Position numbers and translations under genes: made by a program. The notes under the pieces are model-generated. The model made no database searches. It saw nothing but the letters and a program-made list of their open reading frames with translations, and was not told the origin of the DNA. A stretch of DNA of 64,000 bases from CBDCFV01 sp965216425 (GTDB taxonomy: Bacteria; Chloroflexota; Dehalococcoidia; Lucifugimonadales; UBA3495): NCBI GenBank assembly GCA_965216425.1, contig CBDCFV010000007.1, positions 682,001 to 746,000 on the forward strand, given 5' to 3'. This document shows, in pieces, positions 53,103 through 61,491 of this stretch. Position 1 is the first letter of the stretch, and each line of letters starts with the position of its first letter.

Positions 53103-53876
53103 ATGGAGAGAGTTCTCCCTACTGCCATGGTTATGGGGCTCATTGTGGGCCTCTTAGTGGCCGGGTATATGAACATCTTCAATGTGCCGGTGATGGAATG
53201 GGCCATTGAGCTTGAGGGCAAGGCCGCCTTGTCGGAGCCGTTAGGCGAGGTCGATGATGGGTTGCCTGTGTCTTGGGCAACAACCCTCGGGGCGCAACGG
53301 GTTGGAATGACTTTTGGGCTGGCGGTAGTCGGCGTACTTTACGGGGCGGTTTTTTCCGGGTTGTACTACCTTACCCGGCGGGCCGCCCCGGGCTGGAACC
53401 CTTGGGCTTGGGCGGTGATTGCTGGGTTGCTTGGGTTCTGGGCAGTTTCACTGTTCACCCAGATCAAGTTCCCCCTTAACCCTCCCGGTGTTGGCGACGA
53501 AGGAACATTGCTGGCCCGTCAAGGGTTGCAATTTCTGGTAATTGCCGTCTCCACCATCTCAGCCGCCTTGGTCGTATACGCCGTGGGCGTCGTCAACCGG
53601 ACCTCATCCGGCTCAGATCGGTGGTTGCGCTATGCGAGTATAGGTTTCGGTTACGCAGTAGTGATGTTGTTATTGGGGTTCGCAGTGCCCAACGTTCGTG
53701 ACGCCGCACCGGACTGGCTGCCCCCCGCGTTGGTCATCATGTTCCGCACCTTTACCGCCGTCGGTCACCTCCTGCTGTGGACCGGCATTTCCTTGGGGAC
53801 TGTTGGGTACCTACTGTACCGGCAGAAGGGTATCCACGCGTATCAGCCTTCTTCCAATATCGGTGGTAGGGTCTAG
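53103..53876 (+). CDS. cbtA: Cobalt transporter subunit CbtA
   Basis: 257 residues with about six membrane helices, beginning LPTAMVMGLIVGLLVAGYMN, with TFGLAVVGVLYGAVFSGLYY and PWAWAVIAGLLGFWAVSLF in the middle. The order after cbtB with a 32-bp gap is the usual one. It is predicted to carry cobalt across the cytoplasmic membrane. Confidence 0.88.
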   Translation: MERVLPTAMVMGLIVGLLVAGYMNIFNVPVMEWAIELEGKAALSEPLGEVDDGLPVSWATTLGAQRVGMTFGLAVVGVLYGAVFSGLYYLTRRAAPGWNPWAWAVIAGLLGFWAVSLFTQIKFPLNPPGVGDEGTLLARQGLQFLVIAVSTISAALVVYAVGVVNRTSSGSDRWLRYASIGFGYAVVMLLLGFAVPNVRDAAPDWLPPALVIMFRTFTAVGHLLLWTGISLGTVGYLLYRQKGIHAYQPSSNIGGRV

Positions 53877-53908
53877 CCACATCTACGTTACAACAAAGTG
53901 TCTTGCAG

Positions 53909-53940
53909 AAGGGCGGCGCCAGGATGGGGCCGCCCTTTTT
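53909..53940 (+). terminator. Intrinsic terminator after cbtA
   Basis: AAGGGCGGC, loop, GCCGCCCTT followed by TTT: closes the cbtBA transcript, so the chelatase gene downstream needs its own promoter, which is not obvious. Confidence 0.85.
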
Positions 53941-54036
53941 CGTTGTTGGGGTCCCGTTATGGCCGTTCAACGAATCGTGGCCATAGGGGCCTCTCCTGAG
54001 GAGCATCTATGTTAGACTCCAAGCTGTTAAAAGATT

Positions 54037-56145
54037 ATGCCGGGGGCCTTAATTTTGCCTGAAAGACCTGAACCCCGTTTCCCTTTTACCGCCATTGTCA
54101 GCCAGACGGCCATGAAGCGAGCGTTATTGCTGAACGCAATCAACACCAGGATCGGCGGTGTACTTATCCGCGGAAAAAAGGGCACAGCCAAGTCCACCGC
54201 GGTACGTTCCCTCGCCGCGCTGCTGCCCGAAGTCTCCGTACTGCGCGGCTGTCCCTACAGTTGTTCTCCCGACATGCTTCAAGGGCTGTGCCAGTTTTGC
54301 CAGGGAGGCGGAGCTGAAGCGGCCTCGGTCAACCGGCAGGTGCGCATCGTGGACTTGCCCGTGGGCGCCACCGAGGACAGGTTGGTGGGGTCCTTAGACA
54401 TTGAGCAGGCTATCAAGACCGGCTCCCGTAGCTTCGAGCCTGGTCTGATTGCCACTACCCACCGGGGCATCTTGTACGTGGATGAAGTCAACCTTCTCAA
54501 CGATCACTTGGTTGATGTATTGCTCGACGCCGCCGCCATGGGCCGCAACTACGTGGAACGGGAGGGCATCTCCGTCAGCCACGCCGCCGAGTTCATTCTC
54601 GTGGGCACTATGAACCCGGAAGAAGGAGACCTGCGGCCCCAGCTTTTGGACCGCTTCGGCTTGGCGGTGGAAGTGGACAGCGCCTTCACGCGGGAAGAAC
54701 GCCGCCAGGTTGTGCAGCGGCGCATAGCCTACGAGGCCGACCCCTACGGCTTCATGGACCAGTGGCAAGCGGCGGAAGAGGAAGAACGGGAGCACGTTTT
54801 GGCCAGCCGGCGGCTGCTCCCTGAAGTGCAAGTCAGCGACGACATCCTGGAACTGATTACCGACGTCTGCACCGAATATCAGGTTGACGGCCTTCGGGCC
54901 GACATTGTCATGTACAAGACGGCCAGCACCATCGCCGCCTATGAAGGTAGAACGGAGGTATCAGCCGAGGACGTTCGGGAAGCAGCCCAGATGGCGCTGC
55001 TCCATCGCCAGCGGCGACAGCCATTCCAGCAGCCCCACTTGGCCACGGAACAACTGGACCAGATGATCGACGAGTTTCAAAACCAACCCCGGGACCGGGA
55101 ACCATCCGACCCAGGCGCGGACTCCGGTCCCGATCAGGAAGAAAGCGACCCTGACCCATCGGACCAGGAACAGCCTCCTCAAAACGGCCAACCCCAGGAC
55201 CAGGACTTTGAGGTCGGCAATCCCTTCTCCGTAAGGTCCCTGCAATTGAAGCCGCCGGACCACCGGGCCAGAAAGACTGGGGGCCGGCGGGCCAAAACAG
55301 TCAGCGGCTCGTCCACGGGCCATTACGTGGGGGCGCAGCCTCCGCGGGAAAACGTAACGGACTTGGCGTTGGATGCCACGCTCCGGGCCGCCGCTCCCCA
55401 CCAACGGGACCGCCTTGCATCCGCAGAACCGTCGAACAACGTACTCTTAATTGAACCATGGGACATCCGCGAAAAAGTACGGGAAACCAAGACGGGCAGT
55501 CTGATTCTCTTCCTCGTGGACGCCAGTGGTTCAATGGGTGCGCAGCGCCGAATGGTAGCCGTAAAAGGGGCCATCCTCTCCTTGCTCTTGGATGCCTACC
55601 AAAGGCGGGACCGGGTTGGGCTCATCTCTTTCCGCGGTACTCAATCCGAGCTTCTGCTGCCTCCCACAAGCAGCGTGGACTTGGCCGAACTCCACTTACG
55701 AGAGATGCCCACCGGGGGCCGCACTCCATTGAGTCGCGGTTTGTACATGGCCTTGGACGTGATCGAGAATGAGATAATGAAGAACCACGATGTGCTGCCC
55801 TTGCTTGTGCTTCTATCCGACGGCCGTGCCAACGTCGCTATAGGGGCTTCAGACCCCGGCAACTCTGGTGGTGATAGTCTGCCCATCGCCGAGGCAAAAG
55901 CTGTGGGCGCACTGGTGAAGCAACAGCGTATCAACTCCGTGGTCGTGGACACCGAGGCCGACTTCATTCGCATGGGCTTGGCCAAGCCCATAGCCGAAGC
56001 GATGGGCGCCCACTATCTGAAGCTCGAGGACCTGCACGCCGCCAGTTTGGCGGACGCCGTGAGGCTGGAGTTACCCACGCCGGACTCTCCGCCGCTGACC
56101 CAGCAGGAAATCCAGGGACTTCTCGACCGGTTGGCCTTGAACTGA
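54037..56145 (+). CDS. ChlI-ChlD fusion, AAA+/VWA chelatase subunit
   Basis: 702 residues. The N-terminal half is an AAA+ ATPase like magnesium-chelatase subunit I: GGVLIRGKKGTAKST (Walker A), GILYVDEVNLL (Walker B), GTMNPEEGDLRPQLLDRFGL (sensor and arginine finger region). A Pro-, Asp- and Gln-rich linker lies at about residues 345-400. The C-terminal half is a von Willebrand A domain with the MIDAS motif FLVDASGSMGAQ. Cysteines CPYSCSP and CQFC near residue 90 are seen in the family. With CobN upstream and no ChlH, cobalt insertion is the likely job in place of CobS and CobT. Confidence 0.88.
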   Translation: MPGALILPERPEPRFPFTAIVSQTAMKRALLLNAINTRIGGVLIRGKKGTAKSTAVRSLAALLPEVSVLRGCPYSCSPDMLQGLCQFCQGGGAEAASVNRQVRIVDLPVGATEDRLVGSLDIEQAIKTGSRSFEPGLIATTHRGILYVDEVNLLNDHLVDVLLDAAAMGRNYVEREGISVSHAAEFILVGTMNPEEGDLRPQLLDRFGLAVEVDSAFTREERRQVVQRRIAYEADPYGFMDQWQAAEEEEREHVLASRRLLPEVQVSDDILELITDVCTEYQVDGLRADIVMYKTASTIAAYEGRTEVSAEDVREAAQMALLHRQRRQPFQQPHLATEQLDQMIDEFQNQPRDREPSDPGADSGPDQEESDPDPSDQEQPPQNGQPQDQDFEVGNPFSVRSLQLKPPDHRARKTGGRRAKTVSGSSTGHYVGAQPPRENVTDLALDATLRAAAPHQRDRLASAEPSNNVLLIEPWDIREKVRETKTGSLILFLVDASGSMGAQRRMVAVKGAILSLLLDAYQRRDRVGLISFRGTQSELLLPPTSSVDLAELHLREMPTGGRTPLSRGLYMALDVIENEIMKNHDVLPLLVLLSDGRANVAIGASDPGNSGGDSLPIAEAKAVGALVKQQRINSVVVDTEADFIRMGLAKPIAEAMGAHYLKLEDLHAASLADAVRLELPTPDSPPLTQQEIQGLLDRLALN

Positions 56146-56196
56146 TATGGGATGGCCGGTTGACTGCAAACTTCCCCATCGTTAAAGGAATTACAA

Positions 56197-57024
56197 ATGT
56201 CGTTCAGCAAGCGAAACATCGCCATCATTGCAGTGGTAATCCTGATACCGGTGCTGGTGGTCGCATGGTGGCTTTTGTCGCCCTTGTTTACCAGCAAGAC
56301 CGTGGACGAGCAGTTCCCCCTTTCCAAGTCGGCGGTTGTTCCTGCGAACATGGAACGAAAGGACGTAGAAATGGTCATGTCCCGCATGGCCGAGATGGGG
56401 GAACAAGTAGACGAACCCATGATGATGATGGAGGACAGCCGTCCGGACGCCGATGAAATGGCTGAAATGATGGGCAGCCCAATGATGGGAACCGTCGCCG
56501 ATACCGCGGCCACGGGCGCGGCTGAAGACCTGTCCAAGGACATGGCGTCGTACATGCCCGAAGGCCTCCCGGCTACGACCGAGCAGGTAATGGTCCAGGT
56601 CATGGCAAGCAGGATCAAGGAAAACCTCGAAGAAGCCATGACGGAGGCGATGGTCCACCCCCCGGCAGACCCGCCGGCCCCGGTCAGCCTGAAGCAAGGA
56701 GCGTTCACCGACGCTGACCGTTTTCACAAAGGCAGCGGCCAAGCGACCATATACCAACTTCCCGACGGGTCCCACATACTGCGGCTGGAAAATCTGGACG
56801 TCACCAACGGGCCGGACCTCCGCGTCATTCTTTCGCCCAGCCAGAATCCTGAAAGCAGCGGAGAGGTAAAGGGCCAAGGATACGTTGAACTGGACAAGCT
56901 CAAGGGAAACAAGGGGAATCAAAACTACCCCATTCCAGCAGGATTCGATGTGGCTCCAATTCAAAGCGTCGTCATATACTGCAAGCCATTCAAGGTAATT
57001 TTCAGCATCGCATCCCTTCAGTAG
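56197..57024 (+). CDS. Membrane-anchored DM13-domain protein, Met-rich
   Basis: 275 residues. Residues 7-30 are one membrane helix (IAIIAVVILIPVLVVAWWLL), with the rest outside. Residues about 50-100 are Met-rich and acidic (EPMMMMEDS, EMAEMMGSPMMG). Residues 165-275 are a DM13 domain: HKGSGQATIYQLPDGSHILR, then TNGPDLRVILS and YCKPFKVIFSIASL. DM13 domains are proposed to be redox modules with a conserved Cys, present here in YCKPF. The Met-rich stretch might bind soft metal ions; it sits 51 bp after the chelatase gene. Confidence 0.8.
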   Translation: MSFSKRNIAIIAVVILIPVLVVAWWLLSPLFTSKTVDEQFPLSKSAVVPANMERKDVEMVMSRMAEMGEQVDEPMMMMEDSRPDADEMAEMMGSPMMGTVADTAATGAAEDLSKDMASYMPEGLPATTEQVMVQVMASRIKENLEEAMTEAMVHPPADPPAPVSLKQGAFTDADRFHKGSGQATIYQLPDGSHILRLENLDVTNGPDLRVILSPSQNPESSGEVKGQGYVELDKLKGNKGNQNYPIPAGFDVAPIQSVVIYCKPFKVIFSIASLQ

Positions 57025-57049
57025 GCGTGGTAGCGGCTTACCGCGTCTT

Positions 57050-57134
57050 CTCTTGTGCGCCACCTGTCATGGCGCTGGCAAAGACGCCGCTGGAGTCAAA
57101 TCTATACACTTGGGAGCGGTCCGGCGCACAAGAG
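57050..57134. repeat. 12-bp perfect inverted repeat with 61-bp spacer
   Basis: CTCTTGTGCGCC at 57050-57061 and GGCGCACAAGAG at 57123-57134, in the 246-bp gap between the DM13 gene and the coiled-coil gene. The stretch between them has no gene. It could be an operator pair, a long hairpin or a tiny non-autonomous element. Confidence 0.55.
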
Positions 57135-57270
57135 TACCCCCGGCCTCGGGTGTAATCCTTATGGAATGGTCCCTTGTTGCCCCGATATTCAATCTTGGTC
57201 ATACTTGAGTTACACTATTAACCACGCATCAGTGCATATACAAAGTATTTGTGACCTTTGATAGTCCCGA

Positions 57271-58221
57271 ATGACCACCATCAACACAATTGAAGACTTG
57301 GTCCGGCTACTGGACGAGAAACCCGAGTGGGCCGAGGCGCTTCGTTCCCGGTTACAGACCCGTGAACTGACCGAACTGCCCGGCAAGTTCGAAAGCTTCA
57401 GGGCGGAAATGCATCAGGCCTTCGCGCACTTGGCCCAGACTGTTGGGGACTTGGCCCAGACCGTCAAGGGTCTGGTTGATGCGCAAGCGGAAACAAATCG
57501 GCGGCTTGACAAAGCTGAAGAGGAACGACGAGACCTGCGCCAGACCGTTATGGACTTGGCCCAGACCGTTAAGGGTCTGGTTGATGCGCAAGCGGAAACA
57601 AATCGGCGGCTTGACAAAGCTGAAGAGGAACGACGAGACCTGCGCCAGACCGTTGGGGACTTGGCCCAGACCGTTGGGGGCTTGGTCCAGACCGTCAAGG
57701 GTCTGGTTGATGCCCTGACGGAAACAAACCGGCGTCTCGACAGAGTAGACGGTAATGTGCAGGAGCTTCGGTCCGAGTTCAATCGCCTTCGTGATGACTT
57801 CGGTCCGGTGAAGGCCGCTCATGTTCGAAACGCCGCGCTACGAGAAGTTGCCGACATCGCCAGGTCGATTGGGTGTACTTTGGTTAAGCTGCTTGGTCCC
57901 GAGGAAGTTTATGACTTGCATCGAGGCAAGGACACCAGCGGTATTTCCAGCGATCAATTGAAGAGCTTCAGGTATGGCGACCTGATCATAGAAGCAACGG
58001 ACATCAACGGCTCCACCTGCTACCTCGCTGTAGAGGTGTCTTACACCGTCGATAAGAGAGACACATCCAGATCAGTCCGCAATGCGCAGTTCTTGACCCT
58101 GTTCACCAGCAGACCGGCTTTTGCCGGAGTCGCAGGTGTGCGTTTCGACGACGAGATCGCATCCGGTAGTGATGGCGTTTTCCTGTACCAAGTGTATGCA
58201 AGGAACTTGGAAGTAGACTAG
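57271..58221 (+). CDS. Repeat-containing coiled-coil protein with nuclease-like domain
   Basis: 316 residues, paralogue of the protein at 12507-13145. The first 45 residues match its head (INTIEDLVRLLDEKPEW, ELTELPGKFESF). Residues about 50-180 are a coiled coil built from a 35-residue unit, DLAQTVKGLVDAQAETNRRL plus DKAEEERRDLRQTV, present twice with partial copies on both sides. The C-terminal domain has YGDLIIEATD and YLAVEVSYT, resembling a PD-(D/E)xK core with Ser/Thr at the Lys position. Function unknown. Confidence 0.65.
   Translation: MTTINTIEDLVRLLDEKPEWAEALRSRLQTRELTELPGKFESFRAEMHQAFAHLAQTVGDLAQTVKGLVDAQAETNRRLDKAEEERRDLRQTVMDLAQTVKGLVDAQAETNRRLDKAEEERRDLRQTVGDLAQTVGGLVQTVKGLVDALTETNRRLDRVDGNVQELRSEFNRLRDDFGPVKAAHVRNAALREVADIARSIGCTLVKLLGPEEVYDLHRGKDTSGISSDQLKSFRYGDLIIEATDINGSTCYLAVEVSYTVDKRDTSRSVRNAQFLTLFTSRPAFAGVAGVRFDDEIASGSDGVFLYQVYARNLEVD
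57448..57657 (+). repeat. 105-bp tandem repeat, two full copies
   Basis: Units 57448-57552 and 57553-57657 are nearly identical in DNA, and shorter pieces (GACTTGGCCCAGACCGT) recur before and after. The 35-codon unit keeps the frame, so copy number can change the coiled-coil length. Confidence 0.9.
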
Positions 58222-58325
58222 CCTCGTGCGAACCGGTTATCGACCCGTCCTGGGGCATCGGTCGGCTGATAAATGGCCACTTCCTGCCCTAGCTGAGAAT
58301 AGCCCTCACCTGGAAGGCTTTCCGG

Positions 58326-58436
58326 TTGCATAGAGCGCGGTTTACATCATTCCAAGGAATTGGTACGCTCTATCCCGGCGCGTGGGCCCTTAGTCAAGGC
58401 CCACTACCCAGCAACTTCAAACCACGGGGGAATTCA
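58326..58436 (+). other. Structured leader of glyQS
   Basis: TAGAGCG (58331) pairs with CGCTCTA (58366) around an inner ATTC-CAAG-GAAT hairpin, and GTGGGCC (58382) pairs with GGCCCAC (58398). No T-box sequence was found. The hairpins lie upstream of the preferred glyQS start. Confidence 0.4.
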
Positions 58437-59756
58437 GTGGCCCGCTCTTTACCTTATGCGGACATGGACAAAATCCTCTCGATTTCCAAGCGGAGGGGAT
58501 TCGTATTTCAGAGCAGCGAGATTTACGGCGGCCTCGGCTCCACGTGGGACTACGGCCCCCTGGGAGTGGAGCTGAAGCGCCACGTTAAAGAGTCCTGGTG
58601 GCGTTCGGTGGTCCTGGAACGGGACGACATGGTGGGGCTGGACGCCGCCATCCTGATGCACCCCCAAGTCTGGGCCGCCAGCGGCCATGTCGAGAACTTC
58701 AGCGACCCGATGGCGGAATGCTCCGATTGCAACCGCCGATTTCGTACCGACGACATGGACTCGGAAAACTGCCCTGTATGCGGGGGCAACCTCACCGATC
58801 CTAGGCGCTTCAACCTGATGTTCCGTACCTTCATGGGTCCGGTGGAAGACACTGCCAGCGAAGTGTATCTGAGACCTGAGACCGCTCAAGGTATCTTCGT
58901 CAACTTTTCCAACGTCGTAAATGCCACCCGTAAGAAACTCCCCTTCGGCATCGCCCAAGTTGGCAAGTCGTTCCGCAACGAGATTACGCCCGGGAACTTC
59001 ACTTTTCGAACTCGCGAGTTCGAACAGATGGAGGTGGAGTACTTCGTCAAACCCGGCACGGACGAAGAGTGGCTGGAACAATGGGTCCAAGCTCGCCTCA
59101 ACTGGTATGTGTCCTACGGCATACGCCAGGAAAACCTCCGTCTTAGGCGCCACGCTTCCGACGAATTGGCCCATTACGCCAAGGACTGCTACGACATCGA
59201 ATACCGCTTCCCTTGGGGCTGGGCGGAACTGGAAGGCATCGCCGACCGCACCGACTACGACCTCCGCCAGCACGCCCAGACCAGCGGCCAGGACTTGACC
59301 TACTTCGACGACGAGTCGCAGAGTCGCTACTACCCTTACGTCGTGGAACCATCCGGCGGCTTGGACCGGGCAGTGTTGGCTTTCTGGTTGGACTCCTACG
59401 ACGAAGAACCCGACGGCAACGCAGTGCGGGTCGTGCTGAAGCTCCACCGCAAGTTGGCCCCGGTCACCGTGGCAGTGCTGCCCCTTAGCCGCAACGCTAG
59501 GCTGGCGCCGGCTGCCCAGGAAGTCCATGCTCAATTGCGCCGCCACTTCACGGTCCAATACGATGATGCCCAGAGCATTGGGCGCCGGTACCGGCGGCAG
59601 GATGAAATCGGCACCCCTTATTGCGTCACCGTGGATTTCGACTCTCTTGACGATCACCGGGTTACCATCCGGGACCGCGACACTATGCACCAGATCCGCA
59701 TACCCATCGCCGGCTTGGTAGGCGTCCTCCGGGACAAGGTTGACCACGGGTGGTAG
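58437..59756 (+). CDS. glyQS: Glycyl-tRNA synthetase, dimeric type
   Basis: About 439 residues, class II synthetase. MDKILSISKRRGFVFQSSEI, then GGLGSTWDYGPLGVELK and motif 2 FRNEITPGNFTFRTREFEQM are diagnostic; the zinc-like module CSDCNRRF and CPVCGG lies between. The anticodon-binding domain at the end has VAVLPLSRN and VDFDSLDDHRVTIRDRD. The frame is open from 58326, but that region forms hairpins and has no family likeness; GTG 58437 is preferred and ATG 58464 is possible. Confidence 0.94.
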   Translation: MARSLPYADMDKILSISKRRGFVFQSSEIYGGLGSTWDYGPLGVELKRHVKESWWRSVVLERDDMVGLDAAILMHPQVWAASGHVENFSDPMAECSDCNRRFRTDDMDSENCPVCGGNLTDPRRFNLMFRTFMGPVEDTASEVYLRPETAQGIFVNFSNVVNATRKKLPFGIAQVGKSFRNEITPGNFTFRTREFEQMEVEYFVKPGTDEEWLEQWVQARLNWYVSYGIRQENLRLRRHASDELAHYAKDCYDIEYRFPWGWAELEGIADRTDYDLRQHAQTSGQDLTYFDDESQSRYYPYVVEPSGGLDRAVLAFWLDSYDEEPDGNAVRVVLKLHRKLAPVTVAVLPLSRNARLAPAAQEVHAQLRRHFTVQYDDAQSIGRRYRRQDEIGTPYCVTVDFDSLDDHRVTIRDRDTMHQIRIPIAGLVGVLRDKVDHGW

Positions 59757-59815
59757 GACCCCGCAGCGATTAATCAACATTCCATAGCGAGTGAGATACG
59801 CAAGCCAGGGGTTAA

Positions 59816-60238
59816 ATGACAACTGGGCGAAACAACCAGGCTCACCGGTACATCAGGACCATCCAGCGGGCAATGTCCAAGCTGGAGGAACTCATCCGGG
59901 AAAACGAGGCCCATCTCCCGGAGCCGCGTCCCCAAGACCCGCGGAGCGAACTGTTGGAGCAAATTCACCTCGCAGGGGCCATGGAGCAGCGGGGATTATT
60001 CCGCCTCTTGGACCAGCGCGGCATGGGCCACACATGGATAGGCGCTCAGGTAGCGTCGGATTACCTGGATACATGGCAAGCCGCCGATGGCAGGACCTTC
60101 TACCGCGTCACTCCCAGGGCAGTCAAAGACTTGCTGCTCGGTCAATTGGCATCCGTCGCGACCTATGCTTCGCTGTCCGATTCGGCCTTCGCCGACGACT
60201 GGCAGAGCGAGGAGGACTCGGTCTATGACCGGCTATGA
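59816..60238 (+). CDS. Possible antitoxin upstream of MazF-like toxin
   Basis: 140 residues, not a named family. The N-terminal third is helical and charged (RYIRTIQRAMSKLEELIREN), the rest mixed, ending in an acidic DDWQSEEDSVYDRL. Its last 14 bases overlap the start of the MazF-like gene, the coupled layout of many antitoxin-toxin pairs. No DNA-binding fold could be recognised, so the antitoxin role is inferred from position. Confidence 0.5.
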   Translation: MTTGRNNQAHRYIRTIQRAMSKLEELIRENEAHLPEPRPQDPRSELLEQIHLAGAMEQRGLFRLLDQRGMGHTWIGAQVASDYLDTWQAADGRTFYRVTPRAVKDLLLGQLASVATYASLSDSAFADDWQSEEDSVYDRL

Positions 60239-60587
60239 ACCCGGGGACGTGGTACTGGTGCCCTATCCCTTCGGGGAACGCGCCGGTGGAAGGAAGCGCC
60301 CGGCGGTGGTGGTCAGCGGCGCGGCTTATAATGAAGACACCGGGGAGTTAATAGTCGCCCAGATAACCGGTCGTATGTCCGACGAGGAACGCACCGGCGA
60401 CTGCTTGATCGAGCATTGGAAAGAGGCCAACCTGCTCCGTCCCTCCTTGGTGAGGGCGCGCTTGGCGACCCTGAAAACGGAGTTGGTGCTGCGCCATTTG
60501 GGCAAGTTGAACAACGAGGACTTCCTCAACATCCACTCCGCCTTGATGGAAGCCTTCTCCTCGCAGGAGTCCGCCAATGTCGAGTAA
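60225..60587 (+). CDS. MazF/PemK-family endoribonuclease toxin
   Basis: 120 residues. YEPGDVVLVPYPFGER is the family start, KRPAVVVSGAAYN with the active-site Arg-Pro follows, then GELIVAQIT and the Ser/Thr-containing strand. MazF enzymes cut single-stranded mRNA at short sequences and are held by an antitoxin. GAGGAGG stands 9 bases before ATG 60225; the longer open frame upstream is not conserved. Its end overlaps birA. Confidence 0.82.
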   Translation: MTGYEPGDVVLVPYPFGERAGGRKRPAVVVSGAAYNEDTGELIVAQITGRMSDEERTGDCLIEHWKEANLLRPSLVRARLATLKTELVLRHLGKLNNEDFLNIHSALMEAFSSQESANVE

Positions 60588-61362
60588 TCCCGTTTCGGCG
60601 GCCTTGCGCAGTGGTCTTTTCACCCGGTTGGTGGGCCGGCGCATCTTGTACTACAAGGAACTCTCATCCACTATGGACGAGGCCTCTCGGCTGGCTGAAG
60701 CCGGTACGGAAGAGGGCACCGTGGTTATCACTGAAAGACAGACTGCCGGGCGCGGAAGGTTTGGCCGTAACTGGGTTTCCCCCAACGGCAACCTCTACTT
60801 TTCGGTGGTGTTCCGGCCTTCCAACTCCGTCCTGCCCCTGTTGACCATGGTCTCCGGTGTCGCCGTGGCCCGGGCTGTCCGCAAAGTCACCGGTCTTTCT
60901 CCCAGTATCAAGTGGCCAAATGACGTGTTGGTGGACGGCAGGAAGGTTTCCGGAATTCTGGTGGAAGCGGTGGCCGACGGCGCGTCGGTGCGCGAAGCCG
61001 TGGTGGGAATCGGCGTTAACATAAAGCTGGACCCTCCCGACATCGAGGCCCTCGGAAGGCTGGCCAACGGATTGGAAAACGCAACGGGTCGGCCCGTTGC
61101 CAAGGACGCGGTCCTGCGGCAGCTGCTTTTGGAGCTGGACGCTCTCTACCTCCAAGCAACCGCCGGCAAAACTCCCCTTGATGAGTGGCGGGGACTCCTG
61201 CAGACCCTGGGACGGCGCGTCACAGTATCCTGGCGGGATGAGTCCTGGGTGGGGCAAGCGGAAGGAGTGGACGGGACTGGCAATCTTTTGCTTCGGCTTG
61301 ACGACGGCCAGTTGGTCACCATGACAGTGGGAGACGTTACCCTGCACAAGGGCGGCTCCTGA
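60577..61362 (+). CDS. birA: Biotin-[acetyl-CoA-carboxylase] ligase, no DNA-binding domain
   Basis: 261 residues. ELSSTMDEASRLAEAG, then ITERQTAGRGRFGRNWVSPN (biotinyl-AMP loop), SIKWPNDVLVDGRKVSGIL and VVGIGVNIKL are all family blocks; a C-terminal SH3-like domain follows. The N-terminal helix-turn-helix of regulatory BirA is absent, so it is ligase only. Overlaps the toxin gene by 11 bp. Confidence 0.93.
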   Translation: MSSNPVSAALRSGLFTRLVGRRILYYKELSSTMDEASRLAEAGTEEGTVVITERQTAGRGRFGRNWVSPNGNLYFSVVFRPSNSVLPLLTMVSGVAVARAVRKVTGLSPSIKWPNDVLVDGRKVSGILVEAVADGASVREAVVGIGVNIKLDPPDIEALGRLANGLENATGRPVAKDAVLRQLLLELDALYLQATAGKTPLDEWRGLLQTLGRRVTVSWRDESWVGQAEGVDGTGNLLLRLDDGQLVTMTVGDVTLHKGGS

Positions 61363-61400
61363 TTTAGAGACTATCCCAAAACTTGGAGCAATACCCAACC

Positions 61401-61427
61401 CATCATTTCCGCGCGGGCGGGAATCTG
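61401..61427. repeat. Intergenic palindrome, diverged copy
   Basis: Matches the copy at 46651 with several substitutions: CATCATTTCCGCG then GGCGGGAATCTGA. Lies between birA and the short-chain dehydrogenase. Confidence 0.65.
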
Positions 61428-61491
61428 AATGTTTCGACCATAGACGAGTGGATGCCGGCAGAACCTGCCGATTCTTGAGATTGACGAGAAA

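Noticed and set aside
57448..57657. CRISPR array
   Set aside because: The tandem repeats have no spacers and lie inside one coding frame.
58240..58436. T-box leader of glyQS
   Set aside because: Hairpins are present but the conserved T-box bulge sequence and a terminator/antiterminator pair are not.
58449..59822. 457-residue antisense frame over glyQS
   Set aside because: Mirror frame of a conserved synthetase.
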